From Firmicutes bacterium ADurb.Bin146 (GTDB taxonomy: Bacteria; Bacillota; Clostridia; DUPQ01): 64,000 nucleotides of DNA. Location: assembly GCA_002070475.1 (NCBI GenBank), contig MWDI01000039.1, forward strand, positions 1 to 64,000. Reading direction: 5' to 3'. Of the stretch, positions 1 to 8,691 are shown in pieces; position 1 is the first letter of the stretch; each line of letters starts with the position of its first letter. The translations under genes and the position numbers were made by a program. Under the pieces are notes generated by a model, which saw only the letters and a program-made list of their open reading frames with translations, ran no database searches and had not been told where the DNA came from.

Positions 1-56
1 TATGTAAATAAAATTTTTCTTTTTCTCTTTGCATTTAAACATGCATAGCGCATTAG

Positions 57-86
57 ATTATATATATTTATAATATCGAATGTCAA
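57..86 (-). promoter_or_regulatory. Leftward promoter for a gene beyond the left edge
   Basis: On the minus strand a perfect -35 box TTGACA (81-86) is followed after 18 bases by TATAAT (57-62). It points out of the window, so the gene it would drive is not visible. The rest of the first 273 bases is AT-rich and shows no convincing coding frame. Confidence 0.5.
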
Positions 87-273
87 GTTTTTTAATTGTA
101 ACACTTAAGTAAAAACCATATATGATTTATCTGTACTACATATAGTGCTATTTATTTTGATGAACCACAATTCACTAAAAAAATCATCTGATCATTTTAA
201 TATTATTTCTTATGATAATAGTAATTGTACTATTAAAACAGTTGTTAGATGTATATAACATTAATTATAACTA

Positions 274-1722
274 CTAAAATTTGAAATATACGAAATCTAG
301 AGGATCATAACCGGCACCATATACTCCAAAAAGAATAATTGCTATAATTAGCAGAAAACAAGTCACATATGTCAATATTAAGTTATTATTCAACAAATCA
401 GGAAGATACTTCTTTCTTGTAAGTACATCAATAACAAGCATTACTATAATAGATACAATTAGTACTATCAGGTTATAGGCATCTATTTCTAAAGAAGTAA
501 GACTTATTGCTAATTGTTTATTAATGTAAATTGATTTGAATATTAAAATTGCATGTTCTAGATTGTCTGCTCTGAAAAAAATCCAGGTTAACGAAATAAG
601 TATGAATGTTATTGTTCCTTTAATAATAAGAAATAAATTATTACTGTCCTTTATTTTCAAGTAATCTTTTATCTTTCTATATACAGGAGACATTAAATTA
701 CCTATAACAAGATAAATACCATTTATAACACCCCAAATCAAAAATGTTACCGATGCTCCATGCCATAATCCGCTAACTGCAAAAACTATAAGCGTGTTCA
801 AAACATTCCTCAACTTTGAGCACCTGCTTCCTCCTAAAGGTATATAAAGATAATCCTTGAACCATGAAGTCAGTGATATGTGCCATCTTCTCCAGAACAT
901 TTTTACTGATGAGGATAAATAAGGGCTATCAAAATTTTCCATTATATTCAATCCAAGAAGCCTAGCTGACCCTATAGCCATATCTGAGTATGCAGAAAAA
1001 TCAACATAAATCTGCAGTGAGTATGCAATTATTGCAATTACTACATTAATGGAGGATTTTTCATTCAATGAAGCGTATGTTCCATTAACAAGCATAGCTA
1101 GCTGATCAGCAATTATCATTTTTTTAAACAAACCCCATAAAAATCTTATACTTCCTGCTTTTAGGTTGGAAATATCAAATTTTCTTGTTTTCTTATACTG
1201 AACAAGCATATTTGATGCTCTTTCAATAGGTCCAGAGAGAAGTTGTGGAAAGAAAGATACGAACAAAGCATAATCAATAAAATTCTTTTCAGCAGGGTTT
1301 TTCTTTTTGTATACGTCAATAAGGTATCCTGTTACAGTAAAACTATAGAATGATATACCTATAGGAATAATTAGATTTATCCTAGGAAGCAAAGGTAAAT
1401 TAAGTTTTGATAGAAGCCCGGATATGCTTAAGCTTAGAAAATCAAGATATTTTAATGTAAATAGAAGACCTATGCTTAAGATTATTCCAAGTATAAGCCA
1501 AAACTTCCGCTTTTTTTCTGTATCCCTTTCCATTATTATTGCAATTAAATAACTTATAGAAGTAGAGAATAATAAAAAGAAAATATATCTTGGATCAATA
1601 TATATATAGAAAAAATAACTTGCAGCCAGCAATATTGTATTTCTATATTTAGGTCTTACTATATAGTTAAGTATGCAGATGCCTATAATAAATATTATGT
1701 AAGTTAATGAATTAAAGCTCAT
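274..1722 (-). CDS. MBOAT-family membrane-bound O-acyltransferase (AlgI/DltB-like)
   Basis: The 482-residue protein is a polytopic membrane protein of the MBOAT family, which moves acyl groups onto extracytoplasmic glycans or lipids. The signature region is clear: an FWRRWHISLTSWFKDYLYIP segment followed by SGLWHGASVTFLIWG, which holds the conserved histidine of the family. Length matches AlgI/PatA-type members. A purine-rich site, AAAGGCAG, precedes the ATG. The gene lies 44 bases after the CrtO-like acyltransferase, on the same strand with no terminator between, so it is probably the last gene of the carotenoid-like cluster. It may therefore acylate the same product, but this is inference from position. 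Cell-wall or exopolysaccharide O-acetylation is an equally plausible role. No AlgJ/DltD-like partner is visible nearby. Confidence 0.85.
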   Translation of the reverse strand: MSFNSLTYIIFIIGICILNYIVRPKYRNTILLAASYFFYIYIDPRYIFFLLFSTSISYLIAIIMERDTEKKRKFWLILGIILSIGLLFTLKYLDFLSLSISGLLSKLNLPLLPRINLIIPIGISFYSFTVTGYLIDVYKKKNPAEKNFIDYALFVSFFPQLLSGPIERASNMLVQYKKTRKFDISNLKAGSIRFLWGLFKKMIIADQLAMLVNGTYASLNEKSSINVVIAIIAYSLQIYVDFSAYSDMAIGSARLLGLNIMENFDSPYLSSSVKMFWRRWHISLTSWFKDYLYIPLGGSRCSKLRNVLNTLIVFAVSGLWHGASVTFLIWGVINGIYLVIGNLMSPVYRKIKDYLKIKDSNNLFLIIKGTITFILISLTWIFFRADNLEHAILIFKSIYINKQLAISLTSLEIDAYNLIVLIVSIIVMLVIDVLTRKKYLPDLLNNNLILTYVTCFLLIIAIILFGVYGAGYDPLDFVYFKF

Positions 1723-1766
1723 TATTATCTGCCTTTACCCGCTTATTTGTTTTTTATTATACTATA

Positions 1767-2264
1767 TTATCCTATAACAGCGATATCAATCTTATCCTTA
1801 AGAGCTAATATTCTCGGCCTGTTAAATCTTTGCGTTATTATACACGGAAGATTCACAGCAAGCGCATATATAAGCATGTAAAGTACAATTATTGGGGGAG
1901 CTATAAAACCAAATATCCAAAATGGAAATATTGCAAGAATATGTGTCAATTCCGCTCTGCATGTTTCTATTGCAAATTTTTCTAAAGACTCAGAAGTATA
2001 TTCAGTGAGATGCCTTTTCTTATATCCATCCTTAAACATTGTAGCACCGTCTGGAAGATACTTTTTCCATTTTTTTACCTTGAAAAGGCTTTGATATATT
2101 TCTCCTTTTTTTTCCCATTTCTTAGTTCTATAAATTAGTCCTAAAGGATTATAGTATTTATCTGGAATTTTTAAACATATTAAAGCCGGAACTATATGAA
2201 ATACAAACCATAACGGTATACAAAGCAATATTGTCCAGATATCTGGTAAAAATAGTATGCGCAT
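1767..2264 (-). CDS. Glycosyl-4,4'-diaponeurosporenoate acyltransferase-like protein (CrtO family)
   Basis: A small membrane protein of 165 residues. The ATG at 2264 overlaps the stop of the upstream glycosyltransferase (TAATG) and has a GGAAAGG site upstream. An alternative ATG at 2285 would add seven residues but has no ribosome binding site, and the 165-residue form equals the length of Staphylococcus aureus CrtO. Family-like features are the CRAELTHILAIFPFWIFGF stretch and the C-terminal NLPCIITQRFNRPR. In staphyloxanthin synthesis CrtO esterifies the sugar of a glycosylated C30 carotenoid acid. Here the substrate is unknown. It is translationally coupled to a CrtQ-like glycosyltransferase, which supports a glycosylate-then-acylate order. 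Confidence 0.75.
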   Translation of the reverse strand: MRILFLPDIWTILLCIPLWFVFHIVPALICLKIPDKYYNPLGLIYRTKKWEKKGEIYQSLFKVKKWKKYLPDGATMFKDGYKKRHLTEYTSESLEKFAIETCRAELTHILAIFPFWIFGFIAPPIIVLYMLIYALAVNLPCIITQRFNRPRILALKDKIDIAVIG

Positions 2265-3346
2265 TATATTTTTCTGCCTTTCCATGAGACTTTGATTTTT
2301 AATACTTTTTTTAATACAGACATAAAGAAAATAACAAGAAAGAACACCATATAAACAGGATAGAAAACAGCATTCAAAATATTATAGTTACCTATCTTTT
2401 TTGATATCCTTGTTAATTCTATAACCCATAAAATATAGAAAATATTAAATGTGATTATTTTAGTTAAATCATTTATAAACCATGATGATATCGCATTAAA
2501 TGCTGTTGAACAAAGTGCAGAAATCCAAAGAAAAGTTATTATAAAAATATCAGCTCTTGCCATAGCTGCTCCAGCTGCATAGTTTTTAGTCCATCCTTCA
2601 ATAATCTGCCTTATTCCTTGGCTATACATCCTAAATGACACATCTTTTCCACCAAGAAAAAGTTTATAACCCAAACCCCTTGCATTAAGCACTTGCCCAA
2701 TGGCAAGGTCCTCAAGAATAACATCTTTTGCTCCGCTGTGACCACCAATTGAAAAATACTCTTTTCGATTTATGAGTATTACTGGACCAAATAGACCTGC
2801 TGTTCCGTTTTTTATAGCGCAAGTAACGCCATTTCCACCAACTTGCACTATATTAAAAATAAAAGAAAGCTTCTCAAAAGATTTCTCCATTTTATGGTAA
2901 GGCTGTACAGATATTGTCCTTTTACTATCTTCATATTCTGATATAAGCATATTAAAACCTTGTTTGTTTAATCTAACATCTGCATCAAGAAACAAAATAA
3001 CATCTCCTGTAGAAACGGATGCACCTTTAAGACAAGCCCATGATTTACCCATCCACTTATCGGGTTTATCATTTACTTCGACAAGTTTGTACCCATATTC
3101 AAGTATTACATCTTTTGTGTTATCTGTAGATCCGTCATTAATACATATAATTTCGTGTATATCAGCCTGAAATTTTTGCAGATCTGATAAAAGAAATGGT
3201 AGTGTCTTTTCTTCATTTCTTGCAGGTATAACTACAGAAACAAGCAATTTAGAGCTTTTGTCTTTTCTATTTAAAAAAGGGAATCTATAAAACAGTATGA
3301 TACTGCATATTAATCCGATTATAATTAGCGTAATATTGTATATCAT
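2264..3346 (-). CDS. Family 2 glycosyltransferase, CrtQ-like
   Basis: The 360-residue protein has an N-terminal membrane segment, a GT-A fold glycosyltransferase domain and C-terminal membrane segments (about residues 265-350). Visible motifs are VSVVIPARNEE (about 36-46), CINDGSTDNT and the metal-binding LFLDADVRL with DAD at 121-123. This architecture matches the CrtQ-type transferases that put glucose on 4,4'-diaponeurosporenoate, though other membrane GT2 enzymes share it. The start overlaps the upstream oxidoreductase by 4 bases and the stop overlaps the acyltransferase start, so the three genes form one translationally coupled unit. The assignment to a carotenoid-type substrate rests mainly on this context. 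Confidence 0.8.
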   Translation of the reverse strand: MIYNITLIIIGLICSIILFYRFPFLNRKDKSSKLLVSVVIPARNEEKTLPFLLSDLQKFQADIHEIICINDGSTDNTKDVILEYGYKLVEVNDKPDKWMGKSWACLKGASVSTGDVILFLDADVRLNKQGFNMLISEYEDSKRTISVQPYHKMEKSFEKLSFIFNIVQVGGNGVTCAIKNGTAGLFGPVILINRKEYFSIGGHSGAKDVILEDLAIGQVLNARGLGYKLFLGGKDVSFRMYSQGIRQIIEGWTKNYAAGAAMARADIFIITFLWISALCSTAFNAISSWFINDLTKIITFNIFYILWVIELTRISKKIGNYNILNAVFYPVYMVFFLVIFFMSVLKKVLKIKVSWKGRKI

Positions 3347-4956
3347 AATTTCTTACCGCTTTTTTTTATAACCTTATCTGCTGCCAGTTTTCCGGTAATT
3401 ATACAGGTAGGAACTCCTGAAGGATAAAATGCCCATTGTCCTGCTTTATAAACATCCTTTATATTTGTTACCGGTGCACTAATAATTTCTTTTAAATCGC
3501 TCTTTACAGGCATATCATTACTGTATGACCATCCTGTTATTGATCCTTCAAGCCCTTTAGTAGCTTTTTCAATAGTTAATGGTGTAGCACATATAGTAAA
3601 TGTTGTTTTTTCTTTAATACCTGGAAATATGCTTTTATCAAGAACCTCCACTATAATATCTGTACAATATTCCTTAAATTTTTCATACCGATTATTTTCT
3701 TTTAAGTATTTAAAAATATTATAATCCATCAATGTGCTTACTATTACACCTGTTTTTCCTGGAGGAGACATAGATTCATCTCTTAATGATGGTATAGAGA
3801 TTTCATAAGTAGTAAGACTAAGATATTCTTTCGTTATTTCCTGTAAAATAATAAATTCATCTTCTTTACTTCCTTGCTTTAAAACATCCTCCCACTTTCT
3901 CATCATAGAGGTACTTAATCCTTTTTTGTCAGGAGTATAAAAGCAATGTCCTTTAATTTTTCCTTTAAAGTATTCTGTATTTAAATCTGTTCCTATAAAA
4001 ACTGAAAGAATAGAATCACTGCCATGTCCATTAAATACTTTTTTTCTAGTTTTCATATTTATGTCACGTTCTCTTCCCGACATTTTGGAAACATCAAGCC
4101 CTGAATAAAGTATTCTAAGATCTGCTGCCCATATAAGATAATCATATGATATTATCTGATTATCATTAAGTGTTATTTTCTTATCTTTTACATCAACAGA
4201 TATGACTTCATATTCTGTTAATATATTGTTGTTGCCTTTTGTTATGTATTCTGCCATTTTGTCTGCAAGAACCCCTGTACCTCCTAATGGATATGAATAA
4301 TCCAAATACTGTCCGAAGTAACTTAATGCAAAAAATGTAGGCGTATCTTTAAAAAAGTGCTGTATTATAATATCTATAAGTGATTGATTATCAGTAAATT
4401 TATGTAAATACTCTTCTACAGGTTGATTAAGCTTTTGAGCTTTCTTTATATTAACGTTGTATTTAATTAACCAAGGAAGAAGCTCTTTGAATACATATTC
4501 TTTATCAGTAAATTTATCTGTGAACATAGGATTATCAATACCGTATATGACAGACATATACCCTATCACCTTATCAATTTCTTTAATAATTAGAGCTATC
4601 TCTGCAGTATTATCCGGATATGCATTACATAAGAGATTCTCGTAATCTTTAAGGCTTTTTTCAGAGATAAAATCGATTACTTCTGTCCCAATACCGACAC
4701 TGACAGGATTATGTACGAAGTCAATATCTATTCCCAACTGTTTCAGCATCGGAAAAATAACTCCGGAGTTTTCAAAAGCTCTTGCACCTCCATCAAATTT
4801 AAATCCATTATATATAAAAGTATTTACAAGTCCCCCAGGTTTTTCATTTTTATCTATCAGTAGTGTATCTATTTTGTTTTTTGTAAGATAAACTGCTGCT
4901 GTCAAACCTCCAATACCTGCTCCTACTACTATCGTGCTATACTTATTTCTAATCAT
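3343..4956 (-). CDS. CrtN/CrtP-type phytoene desaturase-like FAD oxidoreductase
   Basis: The 537-residue flavoprotein belongs to the CrtI/CrtN/retinol-saturase superfamily. The N-terminal dinucleotide-binding motif is VGAGIGGLTAA (about residues 11-21), followed by an acidic end of the second strand (LLIDKNEKPGGLV). The C-terminal FAD-contacting segment GQWAFYPSGVPTCIITGKLAA is typical of the family. It lies in an operon with a second, different family member just upstream (8-base overlap). In carotenoid pathways a pair of such enzymes does desaturation and terminal oxidation, and that division of labour is the natural hypothesis here. No phytoene or diapophytoene synthase is in the window, so the substrate could be a different polyene or isoprenoid. 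Confidence 0.75.
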   Translation of the reverse strand: MIRNKYSTIVVGAGIGGLTAAVYLTKNKIDTLLIDKNEKPGGLVNTFIYNGFKFDGGARAFENSGVIFPMLKQLGIDIDFVHNPVSVGIGTEVIDFISEKSLKDYENLLCNAYPDNTAEIALIIKEIDKVIGYMSVIYGIDNPMFTDKFTDKEYVFKELLPWLIKYNVNIKKAQKLNQPVEEYLHKFTDNQSLIDIIIQHFFKDTPTFFALSYFGQYLDYSYPLGGTGVLADKMAEYITKGNNNILTEYEVISVDVKDKKITLNDNQIISYDYLIWAADLRILYSGLDVSKMSGRERDINMKTRKKVFNGHGSDSILSVFIGTDLNTEYFKGKIKGHCFYTPDKKGLSTSMMRKWEDVLKQGSKEDEFIILQEITKEYLSLTTYEISIPSLRDESMSPPGKTGVIVSTLMDYNIFKYLKENNRYEKFKEYCTDIIVEVLDKSIFPGIKEKTTFTICATPLTIEKATKGLEGSITGWSYSNDMPVKSDLKEIISAPVTNIKDVYKAGQWAFYPSGVPTCIITGKLAADKVIKKSGKKL

Positions 4957-6796
4957 ATATACCTTCCTTCAAAAATTCCACTACGGATGAAATACTAACT
5001 GCTTTTCCAATTCTTTTATTCTCTATGCATCTTTTCTCGTATTGGATCAATTTATCTTCAGAAATTAATAAAGGATTTTTAGTAATTATTTTTTTTGCGC
5101 CGATAAAATTACCTACACATACTCTTCTCATTATTCCTCGCACATCAAAATTATTTGAACATGCTGGTTCCTCACAAAATTGGCATGCAAAAGCCTTTTT
5201 CACTATATCTGCTGTTTTTTCATCATATTTATAATAAATACTTTGTTCTGTGACTGGTCTTTGTATTATATTCACATAGTTTTTTCTATTTTTATCAAAA
5301 ATATATCTTTGTTTACCTAGTTTAGATAAAATTGCATTCGCAGCAGAAATTCCCGAAGTGGTCACAGTTGGTGTGCCTGTTCCCATTACAGTCGACTCCC
5401 CGCAACAGAATAAATTATCCCAATATGTTTTTGTATGCTGTCTTTTAAACATATGCTGACCAAGTTTCTGTTTAGGCCCCGCCACTGCACCATTCTTTTT
5501 ATTCAAATACCTCTCCAAAGTTTTTGCTGTTGCAAGATTACTAAACACAATATTTTTTCTTATATCAGGAAATCTTTTTTCAAGAACATTTATAATCCTA
5601 TCCTTTTCTTCTTCTTTTTTTATAAGATACTCTTCTTTATTTAGCTCTGACCACTTTATAAATGTCGGTCCTATTGAAGCAATAACATGATAACCCTCTT
5701 TACACAAGGTTTTATCATCTATACTAAAAATATATGCTGTGACTTCACTCTCATCAATCTTGTTTATGTTTCCTACTAGCATTTCAACAGGCTGAGTATC
5801 TTTTGGGATACAGTCCTCTTTTACAAGCAAATAAAGAACTACTGATGGATAAGTTGCTTCCATTTTTTCTGCCCATTTTCTTCTCTTTCTGCTTGTTTCG
5901 CTTTTATCTATTAATTTACCATATAAATCCCATACAGTACCTGAAAAAATAATATTATCTGCATATACTTCTTGGTCATTATCAAGTAAAACCCCTATCG
6001 GTTTGTTATATTTGAATATTATCCGAGTAACTTCTCGATTGAGAATCATTTCTCCTTCGTTTTCTTCAATTGATTTTTCTAGAAGACCCGGAAGAAAAAG
6101 TGTCGAGCCGGCTGGATAATAACTGCCTCCTACATGATTATCTACAAACATAACAGAAGCTAGTATTGCTGGAGATTCTGCTGTTGTTGTATAACAGTAT
6201 GTAGATGTCAATTTGTCGAAAAATTTGATTATCTCGTCCTTTTCGAAATACCTCTTCAGTAATTTTTCTGAACTTAAATTTAAGTAACTTAAAAATTTAA
6301 TATAAGACATAGGATGCTTTAAAAAATTATCTTTTGCTTCAATAAAATTATTTTCATCGGGTGTCGTATAACTTGGATTATCGACAAGCACATCATGATA
6401 TGTTTTATTCATATCTGTGTAGAAACGTTTTATATTATTTCTCTGATCTGGAAAGACATTGGATAATTCCTCAATAAACATGTCAAGATCCGAATGAAAT
6501 TTTATCTTTTTCCCATTGAAATTCATTACATATAGTAGTTCATGTTTTATCATATCAATAGGTTGTTCTAGACAGTTAAATACAAATCTGTGAGCGTTAA
6601 ATCCTTTCTCTCCAAAACCAAACAGCATTGCTGATCCCTGGTCAAAAGTAACTCCTTCTCTTTTGAATATCCCACATGATCCGCCAGGATTATAATTTTT
6701 ATCTATAACTGCTGTATTAATCCCTCTTTTGGCCAATAATGCTGCAGCAGTAAGACCTGATAATCCTCCGCCTATTACAATAACATCATATCTCAT
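4949..6796 (-). CDS. CrtI-like FAD oxidoreductase with C-terminal cysteine-rich (Fe-S-like) domain
   Basis: At 615 residues this is about 100 longer than usual phytoene desaturases. Residues 1 to about 510 form a CrtI-type flavoprotein: GGGLSGLTAAALLAKRG begins at residue 9, and the C-terminal FAD motif is FCCGESTVMGTGTPTVTTSG. The extra tail, from about residue 533, has CQFCEEPAC (Cys 538, 541, 546), then MRRVCVGNFIGAKKII with Cys560, and Cys590. It ends SISSVVEFLKEG. This resembles the 4Fe-4S domain found in GltD and dihydropyrimidine dehydrogenase, but the usual fourth cysteine next to a proline is replaced, so cluster content is uncertain. It is the first gene of the cluster, with AAGGGG before the ATG. 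The tail suggests ferredoxin-type electron transfer in an anaerobe. Confidence 0.75.
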   Translation of the reverse strand: MRYDVIVIGGGLSGLTAAALLAKRGINTAVIDKNYNPGGSCGIFKREGVTFDQGSAMLFGFGEKGFNAHRFVFNCLEQPIDMIKHELLYVMNFNGKKIKFHSDLDMFIEELSNVFPDQRNNIKRFYTDMNKTYHDVLVDNPSYTTPDENNFIEAKDNFLKHPMSYIKFLSYLNLSSEKLLKRYFEKDEIIKFFDKLTSTYCYTTTAESPAILASVMFVDNHVGGSYYPAGSTLFLPGLLEKSIEENEGEMILNREVTRIIFKYNKPIGVLLDNDQEVYADNIIFSGTVWDLYGKLIDKSETSRKRRKWAEKMEATYPSVVLYLLVKEDCIPKDTQPVEMLVGNINKIDESEVTAYIFSIDDKTLCKEGYHVIASIGPTFIKWSELNKEEYLIKKEEEKDRIINVLEKRFPDIRKNIVFSNLATAKTLERYLNKKNGAVAGPKQKLGQHMFKRQHTKTYWDNLFCCGESTVMGTGTPTVTTSGISAANAILSKLGKQRYIFDKNRKNYVNIIQRPVTEQSIYYKYDEKTADIVKKAFACQFCEEPACSNNFDVRGIMRRVCVGNFIGAKKIITKNPLLISEDKLIQYEKRCIENKRIGKAVSISSVVEFLKEGIYD

Positions 6797-7023
6797 ATCT
6801 ACCCCTTATAAGTTTATTAGTACTAAATCCTGCTTATATAATAATGCTAACATAACTGGAATATGTTTATCAATTATTTATTATTCTTCCCAAAAACTTT
6901 TTACACTAAGATTGTTTTATAAAACAAACATAAAGTGAAAACTTAAATCCCAATAGTAAAGTACTTATTGAATTATCGTATTACCTAATATTTTTCGTTT
7001 ATATATCTTTTTTTATGTACATT

Positions 7024-7063
7024 AAAAAACACACTTTTTCTATATCAGATAAAAGTGTGTTAT
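7024..7063 (-). terminator. Terminator after the tRNA-Ser pair
   Basis: On the minus strand the AACACACTTTT and AAAAGTGTGTT arms form a hairpin followed by a T run, directly after the tRNA-Ser(GCT) 3' end. The stretch from here to the oxidoreductase start (about 230 bases) is AT-rich and holds no recognisable gene. It must contain the promoter of the carotenoid-like cluster, but I cannot pick one convincing pair of boxes. Confidence 0.7.
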
Positions 7064-7067
7064 TTTA

Positions 7068-7159
7068 TGGCGGAGAAGATGGGATTCGAACCCATGCTAG
7101 AGTTACCCCTACTAACGATTTAGCAAACCGCCCCCTTGAGCCTACTTGGGTACTTCTCC
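7068..7159 (-). tRNA. tRNA-Ser (anticodon GCT)
   Basis: The minus strand folds as a class II tRNA: acceptor GGAGAAG pairs with CTTCTCC, the discriminator is G and CCA is encoded. The anticodon loop TTGCTAA gives GCT, reading AGC/AGU serine codons. A long variable arm and GGTTCGAATCC T-arm are present. It lies 3 bases after the other tRNA-Ser and shares its promoter. Confidence 0.95.
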
Positions 7160-7162
7160 TTG

Positions 7163-7253
7163 TGGCGGAGAGATAGGGATTCGAACCCTAGGTAGGGTTG
7201 CCCCTACGCCGGTTTTCAAGACCGGTGCCTTAAACCAACTCGACCATCTCTCC
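7163..7253 (-). tRNA. tRNA-Ser (anticodon TGA)
   Basis: The minus strand forms a class II tRNA with acceptor GGAGAGA/TCTCTCC, discriminator G and an encoded CCA. The anticodon stem-loop GGTCTTGAAAACC gives TGA, which reads UCA and related serine codons. A long variable arm and GGGTTCGAATCCC T-arm are visible. It is the first of two serine tRNAs transcribed leftwards. Confidence 0.95.
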
Positions 7254-7294
7254 ATATTAATTATTCAAAGTCCTCGCAATAAACGTGCCTAATG

Positions 7295-7323
7295 AATATA
7301 CCAAAGTTAAATAATTGTGTCAA
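7295..7323 (-). promoter_or_regulatory. Promoter of the tRNA-Ser pair
   Basis: The minus strand has TTGACA (7318-7323), a 17-base spacer and TATATT (7295-7300), about 40 bases upstream of the tRNA-Ser(TGA) 5' end. This is a near-ideal housekeeping promoter, as expected for stable RNA genes. Confidence 0.8.
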
Positions 7324-7347
7324 TAGCCTTTTTATTGACAATTAATG

Positions 7348-7836
7348 CTATTTGGTGTAAATTTCATTTGCTTTCTTTATTGCTTCTTTTTCTTCTTCCA
7401 TAAGAAGAACATCAGAAACACCATTTGTTATTCTTCTTACATATAAAGAGTTGCTATCTATCAAAGAAATATTTGTAAAAACTATTCCGTTTTGCTTATC
7501 ATCCATTAAAGCAAGTGAAAAACTAAGATTACCTCCAGCATCATCTGAATATTTATATCTTACCAATCCGATATTCTTTAATGATGATGCAGTGGCTTCA
7601 TCCAACTTGTCACAATGGCCGTTTAGATATCTGATTCTTCGTTCATTCTCTTGTGTACTCTTATGTATCCTGTTCATCTGAAACAACAAATCTTCATAAG
7701 TTTTTATATCCTCTATAGATATTTCTTTCTTTAATTCTTTTCTTTTCTTCCTGTTTCCAAGAAAAACAAGAATTAACACTGAAGATACAATCAGTGATAC
7801 TCCTAAACTAATTAAAACGTAATATATATATTCCAT
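7348..7836 (-). CDS. DUF4446 family membrane-anchored protein
   Basis: The 162-residue protein has one N-terminal membrane helix (about residues 5-29), a charged helical stretch, and a soluble domain with the family-like pattern RYKYSDDAGGNLSFSLALMD, then NGIVFTNISLIDSNSLYVR and an EEEKEAI ending. DUF4446 proteins are commonly encoded beside parAB in Clostridia; their function is not established. The gene follows parB with only 21 bases between, and that gap is almost filled by a parS site. As a result the ATG has no Shine-Dalgarno sequence in front of it, so translation may depend on coupling to parB. Confidence 0.8.
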   Translation of the reverse strand: MEYIYYVLISLGVSLIVSSVLILVFLGNRKKRKELKKEISIEDIKTYEDLLFQMNRIHKSTQENERRIRYLNGHCDKLDEATASSLKNIGLVRYKYSDDAGGNLSFSLALMDDKQNGIVFTNISLIDSNSLYVRRITNGVSDVLLMEEEKEAIKKANEIYTK

Positions 7837-7841
7837 TAGAA

Positions 7842-7857
7842 TGTTTCACGTGAAACA
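7842..7857. promoter_or_regulatory. parS centromere site 1
   Basis: TGTTTCACGTGAAACA, the exact 16-base palindromic ParB/Spo0J binding consensus. It lies between the parB stop codon and the DUF4446 gene, about 6 kb from the dnaA-dnaN origin region. Confidence 0.95.
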
Positions 7858-8691
7858 TTATTTGCTTAAAATGTCAATTATCCTGTTTAATCCTTCAAGC
7901 GAATAATATTCTATCGTTATTTTTCCTTTCTTAATACTTCTTGTTATAGTTACCTTAGTCGCAAGTTTTTTTTGTAATTTGTTTTCGACTTTTATAAACT
8001 CTTCATCATTCTCAATCTGCTCATTATTTTTAGGTTCCTTCTGAACTTTTTTTATTAACTTTTCAAGTTCCCTAACGCTTAATTCATTATCAGCAGCTTG
8101 TTGTGCTAAATCATCTCTTAAATCTTCATGAATTGATAGTAATAATCTAGCATGTCCTTCTGAGATTTTACCTCTTCTTAAATAACTGAGAATTCTTTCG
8201 CTTAAAGTTAATAGTCTTAATTTATTTGTAACAACCGGACGGCTTTTGCCTAGACTTTTAGCTATTTGTTCCTGTGTTGCTCCGAATTCATCACATAACC
8301 TTTTATATGCTTCTGCTTGCTCAATAGGATTTAAATCTTTTCTTTGTATATTTTCAATTAAGGAAATTTCTAATACTTCTCTTTCAGTAAATTCTTTTAC
8401 GATTACTGGAACAGTTTTTAATTTCTCTTGTTTGGCTGCCCTAAACCTTCTCTCACCAGCTACTATTGAATATGTTTCACCAGTTTTTCTTACTAATATA
8501 GGTTGAATTATACCTTTTTCTCTTATTGATTCTGCAAGTTCATCTAGCTCTTCTTTAGAAAATTCTTTTCTTGGTTGTCTTGGATCTCTCTGAATCTTAT
8601 CGATATCCATTTCTATAAGCTGATTCTTGTAGTTTTCCTCATCAATATTTAATAGTGCACCAAGACCTTTTCCTAAACCATATTTAGCCAT
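7858..8691 (-). CDS. parB: Chromosome partitioning protein ParB (Spo0J)
   Basis: The 277-residue protein is a CTP-dependent DNA clamp that loads at parS and organises the origin region. The start is placed at the ATG at 8691, preceded by GGAGGG. The in-frame GTG four codons earlier overlaps that ribosome binding site. Features in order: a conserved N-terminal GLGKGLGALL that contacts ParA, ParB/Srx-type domain with VAGERRFRAAK (the CTP-binding region), ENIQRKDLNPIEQAEAY, a helix-turn-helix with GKSRPVVTNKLRLL, and a C-terminal dimerisation domain. It overlaps the end of parA by 8 bases. Confidence 0.95.
   Translation of the reverse strand: MAKYGLGKGLGALLNIDEENYKNQLIEMDIDKIQRDPRQPRKEFSKEELDELAESIREKGIIQPILVRKTGETYSIVAGERRFRAAKQEKLKTVPVIVKEFTEREVLEISLIENIQRKDLNPIEQAEAYKRLCDEFGATQEQIAKSLGKSRPVVTNKLRLLTLSERILSYLRRGKISEGHARLLLSIHEDLRDDLAQQAADNELSVRELEKLIKKVQKEPKNNEQIENDEEFIKVENKLQKKLATKVTITRSIKKGKITIEYYSLEGLNRIIDILSK

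Noticed and set aside
8473..8480. TGTTTCAC half-site inside parB as a third parS
   Set aside because: The second half (CAGTTTTT) does not match the palindrome, so ParB would not be expected to load there.
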